In this document: positions 26,748 to 35,168 of the stretch, piece after piece | Layout of the letters: each line of letters opens with the position of its first letter | How positions within the stretch are numbered: the stretch's first letter is position 1 | Source: Lachnospiraceae bacterium | GTDB lineage: Bacteria > Bacillota > Clostridia > Lachnospirales > Lachnospiraceae | DNA length: 64,000 nucleotides | Assembly (NCBI GenBank): GCA_017480195.1 | Contig: JAFVBE010000038.1 | Span: 1 to 64,000 of the forward strand | Direction of reading: 5' to 3' | Notes under the pieces: model-generated | The model's input: the letters and a program-made list of their open reading frames with translations, nothing else | The model's database searches: none | Told to the model about the DNA's origin: nothing | Made by a program: the position numbers and the translations under genes

Positions 26748-27872
26748 TTAATCATTTTCCAGACTTTTCCAGTAGTTATGGAACATTATAAATATTATAA
26801 AAACATATATGACACTTACCGCAATGTTTATATACATCTGATTACGGAATAATAACATGAATGCTACAAAAGTTGTTATCAGAATTGCTGTATTTATCCA
26901 AAATCTCTTATCCGGCTTTAATCGTTCCTTCGCATATCTGCCGGTTGCAAAAAGGAAGATATAATAAAGTAAAAATGAGCCTGTTAAAAATAAGGTTTTG
27001 GGCATCAGGTCAACCTCTTCCTCACGCATAAACTCAAGTGCGGTTGTTATATTATTTAATGCAAATATGATAAATACATGAAGCATCATATAGCCTGTTC
27101 CATTGGTAGTCATCTCACGGTCAATCAGATGGTCGTATATCGTCCCATAGCAAAGGAAAAGTCCGACTACAACTAAGAATCCCATCACTGAAAAATATAC
27201 GGTGTTAAAGCCCATCTTCCCTTCAAAATATCCTGATACCGCAATTATCATTTCACCAAAGGTAAATACCACATAGAGCATCGCTCTTTCCGTGAGGTGC
27301 GCAAAGTCAACTGTCACAAGACTGTTAATCCTGCCTGAAAGTGAAGTTGCAACTATACCAAACAATATCGGAAGTGCCGCAATCGCAACTCCTGTGATAT
27401 GATAAACAGGGATGGATATAAATACCATAATTGATTCCACCAAAATGATAATCATACTTCTTTTTATCTGCACGGACTCCCAAGGTGCCTTTTTTCTGCA
27501 TTTATTAAATTCAATAAAATACTGCAAGCCTATATTTAAAAGTATCAATCCCCATGCGACATTGTATCTGTTGAAATGAGTCTGCCAGTGAATCCTTATT
27601 CCATCCGCCATATAATACAAAAGGTACATATTTATAAACAGAAAAATATGATCTCTTAATCCGTTTGTTCCGTACCTGTTTATGTAAAATGTCGTAAAAT
27701 TCCATATCTGTATAATAGCAAGCGTACATAGAACATATGTAAAAAAGAGTCCTCCCGAGACAAAACCATCCTCTACATGATGAAGCAGCGAATTATTGCG
27801 ACCTATCAGATATACAAATATCAGGTCATATATAAGCTCAAGGTACTCGACCTTCTTTTCTTCCTTTTCCAT
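26748..27872 (-). CDS. LtrA-family (low temperature requirement A) membrane protein
   Basis: The 374-residue polytopic membrane protein opens with EKKVEYLELIYDLIFVYLIG, matching the conserved LtrA start (VTPLELFFDLVFVFAI-like), and has about ten membrane helices with conserved polar positions such as LTERAMLYVVFTFGEMIIAV. The family was named from a Listeria cold-growth mutant and has no known biochemical activity. The ribosome site GGGGAGA precedes ATG 27872. It stands alone next to the MITE-like element. Confidence 0.85.
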   Translation of the reverse strand: MEKEEKKVEYLELIYDLIFVYLIGRNNSLLHHVEDGFVSGGLFFTYVLCTLAIIQIWNFTTFYINRYGTNGLRDHIFLFINMYLLYYMADGIRIHWQTHFNRYNVAWGLILLNIGLQYFIEFNKCRKKAPWESVQIKRSMIIILVESIMVFISIPVYHITGVAIAALPILFGIVATSLSGRINSLVTVDFAHLTERAMLYVVFTFGEMIIAVSGYFEGKMGFNTVYFSVMGFLVVVGLFLCYGTIYDHLIDREMTTNGTGYMMLHVFIIFALNNITTALEFMREEEVDLMPKTLFLTGSFLLYYIFLFATGRYAKERLKPDKRFWINTAILITTFVAFMLLFRNQMYINIAVSVIYVFIIFIMFHNYWKSLEND

Positions 27873-27958
27873 ATTAAATATTTCTCCCCTTATAATCTCG
27901 AATGGCTATGTTATTAAACACAGCCATCACAAATTATATATTATTCTCTTATTAAGTC

Positions 27959-29872
27959 CTATCCTGCAACCTTAGAAAAGAATTTATTCAATTCATAAAT
28001 CGGTATCGGTCGGGAATACTTATATCCTTGCAGATATGATGCAGACATATTTATACATCTTTTCTCGTCAACATCATTTTCCACGCCCTCGTAAAGCACT
28101 GAGAAATTAAGTTCTGTGAACATACTTGCCAGACTGCCGACCATCTTCTCTGAGCGCTCGTCGGAATCACTTGCAAGTACAAGCGAGCGGTCGAACTTTA
28201 TAATATCAAACGGAAGTTCCATAATACGCTCCATATTAGAATATCCCGTTCCAAAATCATCAAGATAAAGCTTGATACCTCTATCCTTCAATTCATCTAT
28301 CTTATTCTTCATAAGCATAAAGTCGCTGTCATTCTGTGACTCTGTAATTTCTATCGCAACCTTACCGTTTGGTATTTGACTGTCTCCAATAATCTTATCT
28401 ACATCCTTAATAAATTCCTCATCTCTTAACTCAAGCACAGATACATTTACAGATATTCGGTTCACATCATAGCCATCTCTTATCAATCTGCTTATCTCGT
28501 CGCAGGTCTTCTTAAGGATAATCTCGGTCAGTACATGTATATATCCATGCTCCTCGGCAATCGGAATAAACTGGTCGGGAAATACCATCCCAATCTCAGA
28601 CAGCTTAAGCCTCATAAGCGCTTCTGCAGTATCGTATTTCTTCGTCTTGATATTAAATACCGGCTGACAATACGCCAAAACTCTCGGATCATCCAAGTCA
28701 CGCTTCTTGAATATATCATCAAGCTCCTCAAGTATAAGCTCATATCTGTTAAATGACTCAACATCATCGAAGCTTACGATATATACTGAATTAAGCTCCA
28801 TATTTCTGTGTATATTCTTGATAAAGCTTATATACTCATTCTTTCTGCTTATCTCCTCGATGGATTCGCCGATAATAACCTTATAATCAAACTTAAATTT
28901 ATTATATTCTATCTCAAAGGAATTTAATATCTTATTAAGGCGGTTCTCATGGTCGGGATTTAAGCTCTTCGGTGCCATAAGCAGCACATGCCCGTTATTA
29001 ATCTGAAATAAGACGGATTTCTTGAAATATTCACTTGCAAATCTTCTGATTGTTCCTTGCAAATTCTGAGGAATACTCTTACCCTCCATATCAAAATCCG
29101 GCATATAAAGACTCATAAAAAGAAAATCCTTTTTCTTATTATAGTAATATTTTACCAAATCCTTCATCGCCATCACATTTATGGCTCCAAGTTCCACATC
29201 ATAAGGGGTTGAATGTACCAGATACAGCATGGCAATTACAGGGAAAAGGAATGTCGCCACGGTAAATGATGACTGTCCATGCTTACCCTGATTATAAAGG
29301 ATAAAAAATGATACCATCATTGTGCCATAGAAACCAAACATAGCCTTCTTATATATCCTGTCTCTATAGGCTATCATAAGATAAATTATCTCCACCATAA
29401 ATGCAAGATATCCAAGCATAAATATATTAAGTCCCGTAGCCATGCTTCCGTCTTTATTAAGCCTAAAGCCGGTTTTGGTTACCGTCATAACAATGTCCGT
29501 AATTATAACCGTAAAATAAATTATTGATGCAATAATCATAATAGGAATTTTTCTGTAAGACTCCAGATGCTGTAACTCAACTATATAGACAATATACAAA
29601 AGCAGTATCGAAAAAAGGAATGTGTGATACAACACTCTGACAACATATACACCTGTGTAATTTCCATTTACAGCATGTGCATATAAATGATGATGTACAA
29701 CATCACATATGGCAGCCAGAATAAGATAGAATATCATATTAAGGAACAGGCTGTAATTCTTAGTTTTATTCACATAAGAATTAGAAACTAAGATTAGCAT
29801 AACGAAACATATAGCTAATACTATTATATCTCCTACAGGAGAATAATTATCAAAATATAACTGCTGTCCCAT
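27959..29872 (-). CDS. membrane-anchored EAL-domain cyclic-di-GMP phosphodiesterase
   Basis: The 637-residue protein has about seven membrane helices (residues 1-225), a degenerate GGDEF-like middle (about 235-370) with no recognisable GGDEF signature, and an EAL domain (about 390-635) with AEALMRL, NVSVLEL, IEITESQ, LDDFGTGYSN, KFDRSLV, YEGVEN and LQGYKYSRP. The 7-helix part is probably the sensor. ATG 29872 is chosen because GGAGGAAATAGG lies just upstream, although the frame is open for 10 more codons. Confidence 0.88.
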   Translation of the reverse strand: MGQQLYFDNYSPVGDIIVLAICFVMLILVSNSYVNKTKNYSLFLNMIFYLILAAICDVVHHHLYAHAVNGNYTGVYVVRVLYHTFLFSILLLYIVYIVELQHLESYRKIPIMIIASIIYFTVIITDIVMTVTKTGFRLNKDGSMATGLNIFMLGYLAFMVEIIYLMIAYRDRIYKKAMFGFYGTMMVSFFILYNQGKHGQSSFTVATFLFPVIAMLYLVHSTPYDVELGAINVMAMKDLVKYYYNKKKDFLFMSLYMPDFDMEGKSIPQNLQGTIRRFASEYFKKSVLFQINNGHVLLMAPKSLNPDHENRLNKILNSFEIEYNKFKFDYKVIIGESIEEISRKNEYISFIKNIHRNMELNSVYIVSFDDVESFNRYELILEELDDIFKKRDLDDPRVLAYCQPVFNIKTKKYDTAEALMRLKLSEIGMVFPDQFIPIAEEHGYIHVLTEIILKKTCDEISRLIRDGYDVNRISVNVSVLELRDEEFIKDVDKIIGDSQIPNGKVAIEITESQNDSDFMLMKNKIDELKDRGIKLYLDDFGTGYSNMERIMELPFDIIKFDRSLVLASDSDERSEKMVGSLASMFTELNFSVLYEGVENDVDEKRCINMSASYLQGYKYSRPIPIYELNKFFSKVAG

Positions 29873-29967
29873 CCTATTTCCTCCACATAAAACTAACTGC
29901 AACGCATATATAGTATATTATAGCTGAAAACCCGCAAATACGCAATCAGTTTCTTGTAGAAAAGCAC

Positions 29968-30021
29968 AAAAAAACACATAAAATAGCAGGATTTTCTTCT
30001 TGCGATTTTATGTGTTTTTTT
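29968..30021 (-). terminator. intrinsic terminator of the lar operon
   Basis: Arms AAAAAACACATAAAAT (about 29969-29984) and ATTTTATGTGTTTTTT (30005-30020) form a 16-bp stem, and the T tract of the minus strand comes from the A run before 29974. It abuts the larE stop codon at 30022. Confidence 0.8.
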
Positions 30022-30834
30022 CTACAAATCCAGACTCTTATTCATGCTTCCCATCTTATATCCGCCAAGGTCAAGGGTTACATATAAGAAGCCTAAATCC
30101 TGAAAATATTGATTAATCATATCCGATATATCCGGCTGAATAAGCTTCTCGAATTCTGAACGGTCAATTTCTATTCTGGCGATATTGCCATGTATGCGTA
30201 CACGCACCTGATGAAAGCCCAAGTCAAGCAGCTTCTGCTCGGCACGGTCTACCATAAAGAGTTTTTCCTCCGTAATGGTTTCACCATATACGAATCTTGA
30301 AGACAGACATGCAAAAGACTGCTTATCCCATGTTGAAAGCCCCATCTCCTTAGACAGTCTTCGGATATCATCCTTCGTAAGCTTAGCCTCACGCAGAGGA
30401 CTTTTGACCTCTAATTCGGCAACCGCTATAAGCCCCGGTCTGTAATCACCATTATCGTCCATATTAGAGCCTTCTGCTACATAGGCTATGCCCTTTTCTT
30501 TGGCTATGTCTTTTATCTTGGTGAAAAGCTCGTGCTTACAGAGATAACATCTATTCTTCGGATTCTGAGCAAAGCCCTCTATCGAAAGCTCCTCCGATTC
30601 TACTATAATGTGCTTGATTCCTTCTGCCTCGCAAAACGCCTTCGCCTCATTTAACTCTCTTACAGGAAATGAGCAAGACCTTGCAGTAACGGCTATAGCC
30701 TTATCACCTAATACCTCATGTGCGGTTTTTAACAAAAATGTCGAGTCAACCCCTGACGAGAACGCAACCGCCACGCTTCCAAGCTCACGCAGATAATTTT
30801 CCAGTTTTTCTTTTTTTTCATGCAATATATCCAT
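30022..30834 (-). CDS. larE: LarE, sulfur insertase for the nickel-pincer nucleotide cofactor
   Basis: The 270-residue PP-loop protein has the adenylation motif SSGVDST (26-32) and the LarE segment KQSFACLSSRFVYGE. LarE adenylates the carboxylates of the pyridinium mononucleotide and inserts sulfur. Cys176 corresponds in position to the sacrificial Cys176 of Lactobacillus LarE, and a CxxC (Cys96, Cys99 in NRCYLCKHEL) is also present. Three cysteines are the pattern of LarE proteins that hold a [4Fe-4S] cluster and work catalytically. It is the last gene of the lar operon. No larA racemase gene is in the window. Confidence 0.93.
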   Translation of the reverse strand: MDILHEKKEKLENYLRELGSVAVAFSSGVDSTFLLKTAHEVLGDKAIAVTARSCSFPVRELNEAKAFCEAEGIKHIIVESEELSIEGFAQNPKNRCYLCKHELFTKIKDIAKEKGIAYVAEGSNMDDNGDYRPGLIAVAELEVKSPLREAKLTKDDIRRLSKEMGLSTWDKQSFACLSSRFVYGETITEEKLFMVDRAEQKLLDLGFHQVRVRIHGNIARIEIDRSEFEKLIQPDISDMINQYFQDLGFLYVTLDLGGYKMGSMNKSLDL

Positions 30835-30892
30835 TTATAAATTCCTCTTGATAAATTTCTGATATTAAAACTATATATAGGAGAGTATTCAA

Positions 30893-32164
30893 TCAGTCTT
30901 CTTCTATCAGCCTTCTTACTTCCTCAATACTTAGATTTCGCTCTCTTGCAATACGAGCCAAATCATCATACTCGTATTTCACTCTCTTTACACCATAACC
31001 TGATGATGTCTTTTTTCGCACCTCTCCGTATGGCGTCTCTATGGTTTCAATACTTCGGTCTAAGATATATCTCCTTGTTACAGCCTCACGAACTCCTATA
31101 GTAGTTGTATATCTAAATATTAGCTCAATTATTTTTTCCTTATCAGTCTCCCTACACATAACACATATTAGCGTACCCGGTCTGGATTTCTTCATACCTA
31201 TCGGAACAGTATAGACCTCGAGTGCCCCTGCTTCGAACAACCGCTCCATAGCGAAGCTTATTTCCTCCGCCGTCATATCGTCCACATTACAGGAAAGTTC
31301 AAGTATATCATCCGTCTTATCAACAGTCTCACCAAGCATTACCCTGACACAATTAGCCGCCTCGAAATCCTTCCTGCCCATACCGTATCCGATAGCCTTA
31401 GTCTTCATAACAGGCATATCGCCAAAGCTTGTGGCAAAATGCTTCAGAAGTGCCGCTCCCGTCGGGGTACAAAGCTCACCATTTATATTTCCGCCATATA
31501 TCGGAACATCTTTTAATATATATGCCGTCGCAGGCGCGGGCACAGGCAGTATACCGTGTGCACATCTTACCTGTCCGCTTCCAACATGAATTGGTGATAC
31601 TACAACCTCATCAGAAGAAAGCTCATTCATCAGCATACAGACTGCCGTAATATCAGCTATGGCATCCATTGTTCCGACCTCGTGAAAATGTATCTCGGTT
31701 ACCGGCTTGTTGTGTGCATGACTCTCTGCTTCCGCAATGAGATTATATACCGCAAGTATGTCATCCTTTATCTTCTGTGAAATATTTAATCCTGAAACTA
31801 TATGTTCAATGTCGTGCATGCTGCTGTGATGATGGTGCTCATGACTGTGCTCATGTTCATGATGATGATGTTCGTGACTGTGTACTTCATCGCTATGGCT
31901 ATGCTTGTGCTCCTCATGTCCGTGATGATGTTCATGGTGTTCGTACATATCCTCGTTTTCTTCCACTCCATGCACCTTAACAGATATATGCGTCCCTGTA
32001 ATTCCGCACTTGACAGAGGCTTCCTTCTCAAAAGTAACACCCGGAATTGATAAAGCATTCAACCTGTCCATGAACTCATCAGCATCAGGTATAAGTTCCA
32101 AAAGTGCCGCCGTAAGCATATCGCCTGCAGCTCCCATACCGCAATCTATATATAGTGTTTTCAT
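30893..32164 (-). CDS. larC: LarC, nickel insertase of the nickel-pincer cofactor pathway
   Basis: The 423-residue protein begins YIDCGMGAAGDMLTAALLEL, the LarC signature, and carries a His-rich stretch of about 50 residues (about 70-120) with many HH and HEH clusters, probably for nickel storage. The C-terminal CTP-dependent cyclometallase part contains LSCNVDDMTAEEISFAMERL. In Lactobacillus plantarum larC is split and joined by programmed frameshifting; here it is a single intact frame. Its start overlaps the end of larB by 4 bp (ATGA). Confidence 0.95.
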   Translation of the reverse strand: MKTLYIDCGMGAAGDMLTAALLELIPDADEFMDRLNALSIPGVTFEKEASVKCGITGTHISVKVHGVEENEDMYEHHEHHHGHEEHKHSHSDEVHSHEHHHHEHEHSHEHHHHSSMHDIEHIVSGLNISQKIKDDILAVYNLIAEAESHAHNKPVTEIHFHEVGTMDAIADITAVCMLMNELSSDEVVVSPIHVGSGQVRCAHGILPVPAPATAYILKDVPIYGGNINGELCTPTGAALLKHFATSFGDMPVMKTKAIGYGMGRKDFEAANCVRVMLGETVDKTDDILELSCNVDDMTAEEISFAMERLFEAGALEVYTVPIGMKKSRPGTLICVMCRETDKEKIIELIFRYTTTIGVREAVTRRYILDRSIETIETPYGEVRKKTSSGYGVKRVKYEYDDLARIARERNLSIEEVRRLIEED

Positions 32165-32916
32165 TTTCTAACCTCCATATGATTAATCATACTCGCAAGA
32201 TATCCCGCACCGAAGCCATTGTCTATATTGACAACCGACACGCCACTCGCACAGGAATTAAGCATGGAAAGAAGCGCAGACAGACCATTAAACGAAGCTC
32301 CGTATCCCACACTCGTCGGAACAGCTATCACAGGACAGTCAACCAGTCCTCCTATCACACTGGCAAGTGCTCCCTCCATACCTGCTATGGCAATTATTAC
32401 ACTTGCACTCATAAGCTCCTCCTTATGAGATAAAAGTCTGTGAAGCCCTGCTACGCCTACATCATATATTCGCGTCACGGCATTTCCGAGTGCTTCTGCT
32501 GTGAGTGCTGCTTCCTCGGCAACAGGTATGTCACTTGTTCCGGCTGTTGCCACAACAATATTTCCTATTCCATCAGGATTAGGTATTTCTCCGACAAGCC
32601 CGATTCCTGCATCCTCATAATATGTAAGTGAATGTATCTTATTTATACTTTCAGCAGTATCAAAAGAAATTCTGGTTATCAAAATCTGTGTCTGTCCGTT
32701 CTTCTTCATAACATCGACTATACCGGTTATCTGCTCAGCGGTCTTGCCTGCACCATATATAACCTCAGGTATTCCCTGTCTTATCTTGCGGTGATTATCA
32801 ACCTTCGCAAAGCCTATATCTGTATAGGGTTCAATCTTTAATTTTAAGAGTGCATCATCCACAGACATTGTTCCACTCTGTACTGCCTCAAGTATCTGTC
32901 TCGTTTCATTATTCAT
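32161..32916 (-). CDS. larB: LarB, NaAD carboxylase/hydrolase of nickel-pincer cofactor synthesis
   Basis: The 251-residue protein has a short N-terminal helical part (residues 1-60, RQILEAVQSGTMSVDDALLK) and a C-terminal PurE-like domain (about 115-245) with VATAGTSDIPVAEEAALTAE and AGMEGALASVIGGL. LarB carboxylates nicotinic acid adenine dinucleotide and cleaves it to the biscarboxylated pyridinium mononucleotide, the first step of the pathway. It is the third gene of the operon, after two small membrane proteins. Confidence 0.95.
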   Translation of the reverse strand: MNNETRQILEAVQSGTMSVDDALLKLKIEPYTDIGFAKVDNHRKIRQGIPEVIYGAGKTAEQITGIVDVMKKNGQTQILITRISFDTAESINKIHSLTYYEDAGIGLVGEIPNPDGIGNIVVATAGTSDIPVAEEAALTAEALGNAVTRIYDVGVAGLHRLLSHKEELMSASVIIAIAGMEGALASVIGGLVDCPVIAVPTSVGYGASFNGLSALLSMLNSCASGVSVVNIDNGFGAGYLASMINHMEVRK

Positions 32917-32959
32917 ACAGCTTTTACCCCTACATTCTCTATCTTAAGAAATGAAATAA

Positions 32960-33274
32960 TTATTTCTTCTTTAAAAGCGCTGCCCTTACAACACCCTTTG
33001 GGTCCTTGACAATAAGAATTATCAGCCAGATTACAAGTCCAAGTGCCACAACTGAAAGTCCAAGAAACAAATCATTGAGCATATCCGCAGGTGCAGGTGT
33101 AAAATATTCACTCTTAAGCTCTGCAAATTCAAATACAGCATCAACCATCCACATAAGTGAAGCACCCCAGTACATAAGGCTTAAAGTACCAAGCATCATC
33201 TCATTTTTCGGAGCATTCTTATACCATACAATCGTAGTTATTATCGCGGCAAAAACCGTAGTAAGTAAAGTCAT
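32960..33274 (-). CDS. small membrane protein linked to the lar genes (B)
   Basis: The 104-residue protein has three likely membrane helices (about 1-18, 28-47 and 70-93) and a basic C-terminus (AALLKKK). An acidic outside or loop segment (DAVFEFAELKSEYFTPAPAD) lies between helices 2 and 3. I do not recognise the family. It starts 1 bp after the gene at 33276-33698 and is followed by larB after 43 bp, so it is almost certainly part of the lar transcript. Nickel supply or a LarA-related membrane step are plausible roles, both inferred. Confidence 0.7.
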   Translation of the reverse strand: MTLLTTVFAAIITTIVWYKNAPKNEMMLGTLSLMYWGASLMWMVDAVFEFAELKSEYFTPAPADMLNDLFLGLSVVALGLVIWLIILIVKDPKGVVRAALLKKK

Positions 33275-33275
33275 T

Positions 33276-33698
33276 CTAAGCCTCCTCTAAGGTATCGTCT
33301 GTCTGTTCATCAGAAGTTCTCTTCTCAATCACAGATGAAACAGCAACCATACCAAGCCATGCCACCGTAACAAGGCAAGCCATACCAACCCCAACTGTCG
33401 ACATCTCATGAAGCATTTCTGCAGCATTAGACGGATTACCTGCTGCCGTAAGGAACGGGAACCACGGCACTACCTCTCCATGCCATACATGCTCAAATGC
33501 AAGAAGTCCCGAGCCTCCCCAAAGAAGATTATTTAGCCATCCGAGTTTTTGAGAAAACGGAATCTTCTCTATAGCATTGATATCAGAATTATCTATACTT
33601 ACCTCTAATATCTCTGCTTCTTTCTCTTTAGATTTAACAGCTTTTGTTGCCATCGTTGTAATTACTGCTTCTACAGCAGGAACTATAAAACATGCCAT
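33276..33698 (-). CDS. small membrane protein linked to the lar genes (A)
   Basis: The 140-residue protein has an N-terminal hydrophobic helix (1-20), a charged cytoplasmic stretch, and two further helices (about 52-70 and 103-125). The loop between them contains FEHVWHGEVVPW (His70, His73) and EMLHEMS (His97), which could bind a metal. A strong AGGAGGG site precedes ATG 33698. It is the first gene after the lar leader. The family is not recognised; its tight spacing with the next gene suggests the two form a complex. Confidence 0.7.
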   Translation of the reverse strand: MACFIVPAVEAVITTMATKAVKSKEKEAEILEVSIDNSDINAIEKIPFSQKLGWLNNLLWGGSGLLAFEHVWHGEVVPWFPFLTAAGNPSNAAEMLHEMSTVGVGMACLVTVAWLGMVAVSSVIEKRTSDEQTDDTLEEA

Positions 33699-33777
33699 AA
33701 TTTAACCCTCCTGATAATTAAAATAGACTTTTACATATACGCCATTTTGTCATAATTTTAATATGCTTCTAAAATAT

Positions 33778-33894
33778 AAAAAGGCATACGTTATCTCTTT
33801 TCTAAGAAAACGCATACCTTCATAGCATACATATAAAAACATAATGTGATATCCAACACTTCTGTGTCTCATAGTCAGCTTCCTGCCAACATCT
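33778..33894 (-). promoter_or_regulatory. structured leader with internal terminator ahead of the lar operon
   Basis: From a predicted start near 33894, the minus-strand transcript runs about 75 nt of unclassified sequence (small hairpin ACAC/GTGT; GTTGGCAGGAAGCTGAC near the 5-prime end). It then meets a hairpin AAGGTATGCGTT/AACGTATGCCTT (33809-33820 with 33781-33792, fully paired counting G-U) followed by TTTTT. A terminator about 80 nt before the first start codon (33698) implies controlled readthrough, as in a riboswitch or protein-dependent attenuator. It matches no riboswitch class that I can recall. Confidence 0.55.
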
Positions 33895-33900
33895 TGAATT

Positions 33901-33929
33901 ATTATACATTATCACTTGCTATCTATCAA
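33901..33929 (-). promoter_or_regulatory. promoter of the lar operon
   Basis: On the minus strand, TTGATA (33924-33929) and TATAAT (33901-33906) are spaced by exactly 17 bp. Confidence 0.75.
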
Positions 33930-33960
33930 GCTAATTGAATTATTTCTTTATAGATTTTAT

Positions 33961-34368
33961 CTATAAATTAAAGTTTTTTATCTCCTCTATCGCCTGCTTT
34001 ATAAGATTGCCTGTCGAAAAATCAGATATGCCAACGATAATGTTATCACAATGGTTAAACGGTATCAGCACACGCTTTGCATCGCTTTGCGAGACAGCAA
34101 GTGCTATCTTAGGTGTTACCTCTCCCAGCAGAGAATCAGCGATTATTATTCCAATCGGACCGACTATGACATCAGCCTTGCGACAACCTACTATAACTGA
34201 GTTTTCTCCGGTTGCCGCCTCATCTGCACCGGCCTTAAGCATAGCTGTAGTAGCTGCACTATTGGTTCCTACTGCAATTATATGTGCCCCTTCGATATTT
34301 TGTTTTATAGCCGTAACAAGCTGTTTTCCTATACCGCCGCCCTGTGCATCAATAACCAATATAGTCAT
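33961..34368 (-). CDS. DUF3842 family protein
   Basis: The 135-residue protein starts MTILVIDAQGGGIGKQLVTA, the DUF3842 hallmark with a Rossmann-like glycine loop, followed by AVGTNSAATTAMLKAGADEA and VIVGPIGIIIADSLLGEVTP. The family is common in Clostridia and has no known function; the glycine-rich start suggests nucleotide binding. ATG 34368 follows GGGAGA at proper spacing. It ends only about 30 bp upstream of the lar promoter and lies in the same orientation. Confidence 0.85.
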   Translation of the reverse strand: MTILVIDAQGGGIGKQLVTAIKQNIEGAHIIAVGTNSAATTAMLKAGADEAATGENSVIVGCRKADVIVGPIGIIIADSLLGEVTPKIALAVSQSDAKRVLIPFNHCDNIIVGISDFSTGNLIKQAIEEIKNFNL

Positions 34369-34397
34369 AATCATATCTCCCATATATTACTTTAAAA

Positions 34398-35147
34398 TTA
34401 TCTTCTCTGATACTGCTTCTTATATTGACATGTTTTATCTCTGCAATTCTCACATTTTAAAGTTTTGTTAGAGCCCTCCCAGAAGCGCTCCGGATGCTTG
34501 ATATAAGCTATCTCCCATCTTATTAATACAACAATTGAAGTGAAAAATAAGCTCCAGCAAAAAAAATTCTGAATAAATAACATAGGCGTAAACATCATAA
34601 AATGTCCCCAGTCATATATTCTGCAATTTACACAGCATTTATTTTTCATAATATTAGACTGAAACGGACAATAAAATAAAATACATATATAATCGCTCAA
34701 AAAATAAAATGCCGATATAAGCAAAAGCTCTGATTCCCTGATTATCCCCAACAGAAAAAGCAGTCCCCATACTGCATTAAAGCAAAGCCATATAAGCATT
34801 ACGGTCCATGCTTTTTTGTTCTGCTCCTGTACATATCTTAAAAGCTTAAGCTCATCATAGCTTTCTACCGGCTCATAGTTTTCTTCCTTCATCTTGAGCC
34901 ACGCCATAGTTCTAAGCTGTGACTTATCCGGCAGAAGATGGAATATCATTATGCACATAAAGATAGCCCATAAGATATGTAACGGCGTCACACCATATCC
35001 AAATGGTTTCTTTAAAAACTCAGTTATCCACTGTCTGTCTATAATATATAGAATAAACACACTGCCAAACACAATTATTCTGCATATAAATTTTAATGTA
35101 TATCTTACAAGCTTTGGTGTAATCTCAATCTTATTAATATTCATCAA
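34398..35147 (-). CDS. Cys-rich polytopic membrane protein of unknown function
   Basis: The 249-residue protein has about six membrane helices and two cysteine clusters: CCVNCRIYDWGHF in a loop near residue 170 and CENCRDKTCQYKKQ at the C-terminus. The clusters would suit metal or iron-sulfur binding on one face of the membrane. I do not recognise the family. It is 30 bp upstream of the DUF3842 gene and about 20 bp downstream of the response regulator gene, so it may be part of a longer transcript. Confidence 0.65.
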   Translation of the reverse strand: MMNINKIEITPKLVRYTLKFICRIIVFGSVFILYIIDRQWITEFLKKPFGYGVTPLHILWAIFMCIMIFHLLPDKSQLRTMAWLKMKEENYEPVESYDELKLLRYVQEQNKKAWTVMLIWLCFNAVWGLLFLLGIIRESELLLISAFYFLSDYICILFYCPFQSNIMKNKCCVNCRIYDWGHFMMFTPMLFIQNFFCWSLFFTSIVVLIRWEIAYIKHPERFWEGSNKTLKCENCRDKTCQYKKQYQRR

Positions 35148-35168
35148 CTAAGCTTCCATATCTATATT

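Noticed and set aside
31777..32058. Open frames on both strands opposite the larC His-rich region
   Set aside because: They are mirror products of the repeated CAT/CAC codons in larC and have no ribosome sites or family features.
30893..32164. Programmed frameshift in larC as in Lactobacillus
   Set aside because: The gene is one uninterrupted frame of 423 codons.
33870..33895. Cobalamin-riboswitch B12-box-like AGTCAGCTTCCTGCC on the plus strand
   Set aside because: The rest of the cobalamin core is absent, it is on the strand opposite to the lar genes, and no plus-strand gene follows.
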